The position numbers and the translations under genes were made by a program. Below, one piece after another: positions 41,468-45,720 of a DNA stretch of 45,720 nucleotides; position 1 is the first letter of the stretch, and every line of letters begins with the position of its first letter. Origin of the DNA: a virus; IMG/VR virus record IMGVR_UViG_3300027759_000141, positions 1-45,720 of that record, one strand, 5' to 3'. A model generated the notes under the pieces. The model ran no database searches. It worked only from the letters and a program-made list of their open reading frames with translations, and had not been told where the DNA came from.

Positions 41468-41725
41468 ATGGCTAAGAATTACAAAGACTACGCATATTTT
41501 GAAAACCGTCCTGACGTTGTAAGGATCTTTGATGATCTTGAGAAACTGTTAGATTTTTGCCGTATCGAAATGCTACCTTTTAACGAGGCAGACTTGTATA
41601 ACCGTCAATCAAGAGTTTGGCAACAATACGAGCGTAGCACACGCCCACGCAAACCATGGAACGGAGAGCGCAAACCTTACTTAGGTAAGAATCCCCGCCC
41701 ACAAACTACTAGGCAATACAATTAA
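41468..41725 (+). CDS. Small basic conserved phage protein, unknown
   Basis: 85 residues. Starts AKNYKDYAYFENRPDVVRIF, then a helical segment LEKLLDFCRIEMLPFNEADL, and ends in a basic Pro/Arg-rich tail (STRPRKPWNGERKPYLGKNP). Proteins with this layout occur in T4-like phages of aquatic bacteria, with no known role. The basic tail could contact nucleic acid. It is preceded by AAGAGG and shares one base with the next ATG. Confidence 0.5.
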   Translation: MAKNYKDYAYFENRPDVVRIFDDLEKLLDFCRIEMLPFNEADLYNRQSRVWQQYERSTRPRKPWNGERKPYLGKNPRPQTTRQYN

Positions 41726-42822
41726 TGACTATATTTCTAGTTGATCTAGAAGCAGTTGAAACCAGGTACACGGGTCAATGGAAGACTCATGTACCTGATC
41801 TCTTACGAAAGGCAGGACACAATGTTCAAGTTATATCTGGGCCTGAAGATATTCCTTCAGCCACTACTCCTGGTGCTTTTCTTAATTTTGGTGGCACCAA
41901 TATATACAAGTCTGCTCAAGTTGAACAGATGGGCCGTTTATTTTGCTCCGGATCAGTGGCTCCTGGCGATCACTTCATCTTTACTGATGCTTGGCACCCT
42001 GGCATCATAAACTTAAAGTATATGAGTGAATTACTGGGCATACCAGTAACTACACACGGACTGTGGCATGCCGGCAGTTATGATCCTCAAGACTTTCTTG
42101 GACGTATTGTAGGAAATAAGCCCTGGGTACGTAATGCAGAGAAAAGTTTCTTCCACGCATTTGACCACAACTACTTTGCCACCGACTTTCATATCAAAAT
42201 GTTCTATACAAATTTACTAAATGATTATCCTACAGAGAATCCTTGGTATAGCGAACATTTAGAAGAAATTCTAAACGGTGAAGAACCAAAGATTGTACGC
42301 ACAGGCTGGCCAATGGAATATTTTCAAGATACTCTTGCACCTTATAAAGGTATAAAGAAACGAGATATGATTTTGTTCCCGCATCGTATTGCTCCAGAAA
42401 AACAAGTTGAGATTTTTAGAAACTTAGCAGAACACTTACCGCAATATGAGTTTGTTGTGTGTCAAGACAAACAACTTACTAAGCATGAATATCACACCCT
42501 ACTAGGCCAAGCTAAAATGGTGTTCTCTGCTAACCTGCAAGAAACACTTGGTATTAGTTGGTACGAGGGTGCAGTAGTAGATGCTATACCTATGGTGCCA
42601 GACAGATTAAGCTACAGTGAAATGGCATTTGATACATTCAAATATGATAGTGCCTGGACTGAAAGCTATGATGCATACGACTCTGCAAGACCAGCTGTAT
42701 GTAATAAGATCATTCAATATATGAATCATTACGAACAGTTCTTGCCACAAGTTCGTAAACAAACGGAGGCGTTACATGAGTTTTACTTCTCAGCAACCAA
42801 CTTGCTTAACAACATTAAATGA
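41725..42822 (+). CDS. GT-B type glycosyltransferase
   Basis: 365 residues. The N-terminal domain has Rossmann-like strands (TIFLVDLEAVETRYTGQWK, HVPDLLRKAGHNVQVISGPE). The C-terminal domain shows the GT4-type nucleotide-sugar region: MILFPHRIAPEKQVEIFRNL, QYEFVVCQDKQL, LGQAKMVFSANLQETLGISW, then YEGAVVDAIPMVP, with the E-x-x-G-x-x-x-x-E spacing seen in retaining glycosyltransferases. It may glycosylate phage DNA, a virion protein or host surface; the UDP-sugar dehydrogenase at 36457 hints at UDP-sugar use. It lies after the DNA-modification block. The substrate cannot be told from sequence. Confidence 0.68.
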   Translation: MTIFLVDLEAVETRYTGQWKTHVPDLLRKAGHNVQVISGPEDIPSATTPGAFLNFGGTNIYKSAQVEQMGRLFCSGSVAPGDHFIFTDAWHPGIINLKYMSELLGIPVTTHGLWHAGSYDPQDFLGRIVGNKPWVRNAEKSFFHAFDHNYFATDFHIKMFYTNLLNDYPTENPWYSEHLEEILNGEEPKIVRTGWPMEYFQDTLAPYKGIKKRDMILFPHRIAPEKQVEIFRNLAEHLPQYEFVVCQDKQLTKHEYHTLLGQAKMVFSANLQETLGISWYEGAVVDAIPMVPDRLSYSEMAFDTFKYDSAWTESYDAYDSARPAVCNKIIQYMNHYEQFLPQVRKQTEALHEFYFSATNLLNNIK

Positions 42823-43174
42823 TATTTACACCATTGATGTAAGTAATATGTCAATCTGTTCAACAGATACTATTACATTAACTGGGTTCAATGATAACTG
42901 TTGGAATACTGGAAATATTACATTAACTGGGCCCAGTACATGTTATACGTATTCAACTGGTACCTCAGCATGTACAACTGGATTTTCAAACATAGACATG
43001 TCTAGCATATGGAATCGACAGGAGTTTGTTGATTGCATGCCAGAGATATCAAGAATCGAAGCGATGTGTAAAGAATATCCAGGATTAGCAATTGCATTTG
43101 AAAAATTTAAAACTGTCTATGCATTAGTAAAGGATGACTATGATACTCCAAAAGATCAAAGAGCAAAGCCTTAA
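42776..43174 (+). CDS. Cys/Thr-rich phage protein, unknown
   Basis: 132 residues, beginning 47 nt inside the glycosyltransferase gene; a strong GGAGG at 42765-42769 supports this start. The first 75 residues are Thr/Ser/Asn-rich with repeated strands (DTITLTGFNDNCWNTGN then ITLTGPSTC), suggesting a beta-structured segment with several Cys. The C-terminal part is helical and conserved in style (MPEISRIEAMCKEYPGLAIA then FEKFKTVYALVKDDYD), as in T4-like phage structural or assembly proteins. Function is unknown. Confidence 0.5.
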   Translation: MSFTSQQPTCLTTLNDIYTIDVSNMSICSTDTITLTGFNDNCWNTGNITLTGPSTCYTYSTGTSACTTGFSNIDMSSIWNRQEFVDCMPEISRIEAMCKEYPGLAIAFEKFKTVYALVKDDYDTPKDQRAKP

Positions 43175-43601
43175 TTGGTTAGAACGCTTAGATCGTAAAC
43201 GTATTATTATGGATCGGCAATGTAACGAGCCATTGTTAACTCGTTACTATTTGTTTTTAAAGGATCGCAAACGTTTTCCGTTTAATGTATTTCTACACAA
43301 GTTTCACAAAGGTGATCCCGGTGATGTGCATGATCATCCGTGGCCATATTTTACTTTGATTTTAGCTGGCGGCTATTATGAGTGGGTACTTAGTGGCAAT
43401 TGTGAAGTGCGTAAATGGCGCGGCCCCGGACATTTTAGATTTTGTAGTGCTAATAGCTATCACCGAATTGAATTAAAAGAAGGTGTAACACCCTGGACCT
43501 TGTTTATGCCTGGACCACAAACAAGAGAATGGGGATTCCTTGTTAATAAAAAATGGATACATAATGACCTCTATCTCGAAGATCACAAGCAACACAGTTA
43601 G
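43140..43601 (+). CDS. Cupin-fold phage protein
   Basis: 153 residues from the ATG at 43140, with AAAGGA at 43129-43134; an ATG at 43134 is too close to this site. Cupin-type metal-binding features: FLHKFHKGDPGDVHDHPWPY contains His-x-His-like ligands, then FTLILAGGYYEW and PGHFRFCSANSYHRIEL with a later His, and TPWTLFMPGPQTREWGF. Small phage cupins of this type have no known reaction; they may bind a sugar or be a dioxygenase-like enzyme. The glycosyltransferase upstream makes a sugar role plausible. It overlaps the gene before it by 35 nt. Confidence 0.6.
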   Translation: MILQKIKEQSLNWLERLDRKRIIMDRQCNEPLLTRYYLFLKDRKRFPFNVFLHKFHKGDPGDVHDHPWPYFTLILAGGYYEWVLSGNCEVRKWRGPGHFRFCSANSYHRIELKEGVTPWTLFMPGPQTREWGFLVNKKWIHNDLYLEDHKQHS

Positions 43602-44010
43602 TCCCGGGGTTGGGTATTTAACATCAACCCAACTTCATTCTACTTACGGTGCTATTCCTCCCGGTGCAACCGTTGGTGGTACAGTTACTCTTAATACTAC
43701 TGGACAGATTTACACAACTAATGGCACTAACGGAACAAATTGGTCTACGTCTACTCCGACTACCGAAGTATTACGTATTAATCAAAAAAATCCTCCAGAA
43801 CTAGAAGTTAAAGGTCGAATGGTTATTAACGGACGAGACTTAGAAGAACGGTTAGATACGATTGAAAAAGTATTGCAAATTCCCGAGCGTGATGTTAAAC
43901 TAGAGAAGAAGCATCCAAAGCTAAAGAAACTGTATGATGAATACATTCATGCTTTGGGTAAGTATAGAACATTTGAAGCAATTAAAGGAGATGATAATGG
44001 AACTACATGA
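43564..44010 (+). CDS. Structural-type phage protein with LEVKGRMVINGRDLEERL motif
   Basis: 148 residues from the ATG at 43564, overlapping the cupin gene by 38 nt. N-terminal half is Thr/Gly/Ser-rich, fibre-like (TLNTTGQIYTTNGTNGTNWS). The C-terminal half (ELEVKGRMVINGRDLEERLD, then TIEKVLQIPERDVKLEKKHP and KLKKLYDEYIHAL) is a helical module that recurs at the ends of structural proteins in T4-like aquatic phages. It may be a small fibre or virion decoration protein. The overlap with a non-structural gene is unusual for such proteins. Confidence 0.55.
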   Translation: MTSISKITSNTVSPGVGYLTSTQLHSTYGAIPPGATVGGTVTLNTTGQIYTTNGTNGTNWSTSTPTTEVLRINQKNPPELEVKGRMVINGRDLEERLDTIEKVLQIPERDVKLEKKHPKLKKLYDEYIHALGKYRTFEAIKGDDNGTT

Positions 44011-44227
44011 ATCAGTTAGAGATAGCTACAAAGAAATGGTTATCAAAGAACACGAAGGCTTTAGACTTACTCTAAAGAAACACGAAGTACTAAGCCCTAA
44101 AGGCTTGTTTAGTATTGACATGATTCAAGAAAGTTTAGAAGACGGTAAAGTTACCGACAGCCAAACATACAATTTCTTTATGACTAAAGAAGAGTGTCAA
44201 ACATTAGCATACGGATTGACACAGTGA
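43997..44227 (+). CDS. Small unknown protein upstream of phosphoribosyltransferase
   Basis: 76 residues from the ATG at 43997, chosen because AGGAG (43986-43990) is correctly spaced; an ATG at 43991 is too close to it. Charged, with SYKEMVIKEHEGFRLTLKKH and TYNFFMTKEECQTLAYGLTQ. It overlaps the preceding gene by 14 nt and the next by four bases. No family recognised. Confidence 0.5.
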   Translation: MELHESVRDSYKEMVIKEHEGFRLTLKKHEVLSPKGLFSIDMIQESLEDGKVTDSQTYNFFMTKEECQTLAYGLTQ

Positions 44228-44715
44228 AAAAAGTATATTATACTTGGCAACAAGTAGAAGGTGCTTGTTTAGATATTGCTAGACAGATGCATAATCACAA
44301 CTGGCGGCCAGATTATATTGTTGGTATTACGCGAGGCGGACTTGTTCCTGCTAATTTGCTTAGTCAATATACTGGCATTAAAATGAACAGCTTGGACATT
44401 AGTCTACGTGATGGTGGAGATTGCGTCAGTAATTGCGGCATGGCAGAAGATGCATTTGAAGGCAAAAAGATTCTTGTAGTAGACGATATTAACGATCAAG
44501 GATCAACTGTTAATTGGATTAAAAAAGATTGGGAGTCAAGTGCATTACCTGGTCACCCTAATTGGGAATCTATTTGGGGAGATTCAGTTCGCTTTGCAGT
44601 ACTAACACACAACCAATCAAGTACATTTAAAGATCCAGACTACTATGTGTGGACTGTAAACAAAGCAGAAGAAGACTGTTGGTTGGTTTATCCCTGGGAG
44701 GAGTTTTGGTTATGA
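44224..44715 (+). CDS. Phosphoribosyltransferase
   Basis: 163 residues with a GTG start at 44224 in a GTGA overlap with the previous stop. The PRPP-binding loop ILVVDDINDQGST is at residues 83-95, and the first loop GITRGGLVPANLLSQ at 34-48, as in type I phosphoribosyltransferases of the xanthine/hypoxanthine-guanine group. It would salvage a purine base by joining it to PRPP. The hood (SLDISLRDGG) and the C-terminal Trp-rich end (EDCWLVYPWEEFWL) define base choice but do not allow a firm assignment. Salvage of guanine or a deazaguanine precursor is possible and would suit the TGT-like gene. Confidence 0.82.
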   Translation: MKKVYYTWQQVEGACLDIARQMHNHNWRPDYIVGITRGGLVPANLLSQYTGIKMNSLDISLRDGGDCVSNCGMAEDAFEGKKILVVDDINDQGSTVNWIKKDWESSALPGHPNWESIWGDSVRFAVLTHNQSSTFKDPDYYVWTVNKAEEDCWLVYPWEEFWL

Positions 44716-44909
44716 TTAGTAGTTTATTTAAATTAATACTTGGCATATTGCTGATTATTGTTGCAATTGTATTTGGTCCAATTGTCGGTATTTGGAGTTT
44801 GAATACATTGTTTCCGGTACTGCATATTCCGTATACGTTAGAAACATGGTGTGCGTATTTTCTGTTGTTAGGAAGCATTACCGGACTTAGATTTGGATTT
44901 AAAAAATGA
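44712..44909 (+). CDS. Small membrane protein, two predicted helices
   Basis: 65 residues from the ATG at 44712, overlapping the previous stop by four bases. Residues 4-28 (LFKLILGILLIIVAIVFG) and 45-60 (WCAYFLLLGSITGLRF) are hydrophobic and likely membrane spanning, with a basic C-terminus (RFGFKK). No signal peptidase site. Unknown role at the inner membrane. It also overlaps the next gene by four bases. Confidence 0.6.
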   Translation: MISSLFKLILGILLIIVAIVFGPIVGIWSLNTLFPVLHIPYTLETWCAYFLLLGSITGLRFGFKK

Positions 44910-45088
44910 GTGATTTAACTATTGCAGAACTTAAAGAAAAAATAGATAAAGTTACTAAGGACATTGCAGGTTTAAGAGACACCGGTGAAAGCAGTAGGAA
45001 GTTAGAAGTCCTAAGTGAATATAAATTATATCTTGAAGATGAATTAAAATTCTTACAAAATGAGAACAGATCTAGAACAAGCACTTGA
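44906..45088 (+). CDS. Small coiled-coil protein
   Basis: 60 residues: SDLTIAELKEKIDKVTKDIA, then GLRDTGESSRKLEVLSEYKL and YLEDELKFLQNENR. Heptad-like Leu/Ile/Val spacing indicates one or two coiled-coil helices around a loop. It overlaps both neighbours (4 nt upstream, 29 nt into the HIT gene). Unknown function. Confidence 0.5.
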   Translation: MSDLTIAELKEKIDKVTKDIAGLRDTGESSRKLEVLSEYKLYLEDELKFLQNENRSRTST

Positions 45089-45434
45089 CGAGCAGAGAGC
45101 TCCGTGGACTGAAATAGAGTATAGAACGACCGATTTCTGGGTCTTTAGAGATGCATATCCAGTTACCGAAGGGCATTTATTGTTTGTACCTACATTTGAA
45201 AAATCTAATAACTTGTATGAGTGTTTTAAAGCCGCATATAAATTTGGATTTGACGGTGTAGTCTCTGAGAGATGGGATGCATTTAACATTGGACAAAACG
45301 TTGGTGAAGACGCAGGACAAACTGTAATGTATCCACATGTACATATGATTCCAAGACGTAAAGGTGATATGCCAGATCCACGTGGGGGTGTTCGTCATGT
45401 AATTCCAGAAAAGGGAAACTATGCAAGGAAGTAA
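45060..45434 (+). CDS. HIT-family protein
   Basis: 124 residues. HIT fold elements are WVFRDAYPVTEGHLLFVPTF, DAFNIGQNVGEDAGQTV and YPHVHMIPRRKGDM. His93 and His95 match the last two His of the HxHxH triad, while the first position is Tyr91. HIT enzymes cleave nucleoside phosphoramidates or dinucleoside polyphosphates such as Ap4A. The catalytic (middle) His is kept, so activity is plausible. It overlaps the coiled-coil gene by 29 nt. Confidence 0.8.
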   Translation: MRTDLEQALDEQRAPWTEIEYRTTDFWVFRDAYPVTEGHLLFVPTFEKSNNLYECFKAAYKFGFDGVVSERWDAFNIGQNVGEDAGQTVMYPHVHMIPRRKGDMPDPRGGVRHVIPEKGNYARK

Positions 45435-45684
45435 AAAACATCATGCAGTTGATAGCCGCATTCCTAAATGGGATGAGGGATTTTTACATTTAGTTGAAGT
45501 ACCTTGGTCCAAAAAACTAAACACAATTAATAAATGGGACGAAGCCTGTGCAGACGTTATGGATGTGTTTGGTTTACCAGGAAATAAATTTGTAAGCCAT
45601 CCAAAGCCAGATTCGATGGAATTTTATTTTAAATCAAAAAAGGATGCTGAATTATGCAAGATTCTACTTTCCGAGAGAATATAA
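45421..45684 (+). CDS. Small unknown protein
   Basis: 87 residues, overlapping the HIT gene by 14 nt. It is Trp- and Lys-rich with WDEGFLHLVEVPWSKKLNTI, a likely helix NKWDEACADVMDVFGLPG, and a C-terminal strand-helix (SMEFYFKSKKDAELCKILLS). The beta-alpha-beta layout is reminiscent of a small ferredoxin-like fold, but no function can be named. Confidence 0.5.
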   Translation: MQGSKKHHAVDSRIPKWDEGFLHLVEVPWSKKLNTINKWDEACADVMDVFGLPGNKFVSHPKPDSMEFYFKSKKDAELCKILLSERI

Positions 45685-45720
45685 AACTAGCAGTATTAGT
45701 TATTGTATTTTTAATAGCAA
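45654..45720 (+). CDS. Partial gene for a probable membrane protein, cut by window edge
   Basis: An ATG at 45654, inside the end of the previous gene, opens a frame that stays open to the edge: 22 codons reading MQDSTFRENIKLAVLVIVFL followed by IA. The strongly hydrophobic run from residue 11 suggests an N-terminal membrane anchor. Overlapping starts are the rule in this part of the window, which supports the call. Confidence 0.45.
   Translation, partial: MQDSTFRENIKLAVLVIVFLIA

Overview
The window is an internal piece of an AT-rich, T4-like myovirus genome (tailed phage, Caudoviricetes). The case rests on recognisable T4-type replication genes: clamp loader gp44, family B DNA polymerase gp43 and sliding clamp gp45. 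It is supported by a gp31/GroES-type co-chaperonin, PhoH, dCMP deaminase, a DsbA-like protein, long tail-fibre genes, and late-promoter boxes of the TAAATA type. Gene content resembles T4-like phages of aquatic bacteria, but the host cannot be named from this sequence. Genes are tightly packed, often with 1-4 nt ATGA/TAATG overlaps, and all but phoH lie on the + strand. No tRNA, rRNA, CRISPR array, insertion sequence or integrase was seen.

Layout. (a) 1-11.6 kb: tail fibre and adhesin-type structural genes, including a giant modular fibre protein that enters from the left edge. (b) 11.6-15.9 kb: small genes, a fragment related to the bacterial PolIII alpha subunit, the GroES-like co-chaperonin, gp44 and dCMP deaminase. 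(c) 15.9-16.7 kb: phoH on the minus strand, facing a bidirectional terminator. (d) 16.8-20.9 kb: two conserved unknowns, then a lysis region (GH19 endolysin, i-spanin-like, o-spanin lipoprotein, DUF4337 membrane protein, holin candidate) and a small exported protein. (e) 20.9-25.1 kb: a proteostasis cassette of DnaJ, peptide deformylase and a full-length ClpA-like unfoldase, plus one unknown. (f) 25.2-33.3 kb: a late-promoter-driven block whose products carry prohead-targeting-like N-termini and many candidate prohead-protease sites. Embedded here are a KxDG ligase-like protein, an NMN-adenylyltransferase-like protein and a Dps ferritin. (g) 33.4-41.5 kb: DsbA-like, gp43, a short UDP-glucose dehydrogenase, gp45, a TGT/DpdA-like transglycosylase, a MutH-like nuclease and a possible T-fold (QueD-like) protein. 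(h) 41.7-45.7 kb: glycosyltransferase, cupin, phosphoribosyltransferase, HIT protein and small unknowns.

How the parts fit. Three candidate systems stand out. First, the TGT/DpdA-like enzyme follows the sliding clamp directly and ends in a clamp-binding-like peptide similar to the polymerase C-terminus. It is followed by a nuclease with exact MutH catalytic spacing, which suggests replication-coupled DNA base modification combined with cleavage of unmodified DNA. Second, DnaJ-Def-ClpA, with a retained ClpP-docking IGF tripeptide, suggests a phage takeover of host proteolysis. Third, the 25-33 kb block looks like a set of packaged, protease-processed internal proteins, some of them enzymes. 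Regulation appears to use host sigma70-type promoters nested in or beside terminator hairpins, T4-type late promoters, and a 5 bp/8 nt hairpin just upstream of the gene 43 ribosome binding site that matches the layout of the T4 autoregulatory operator.
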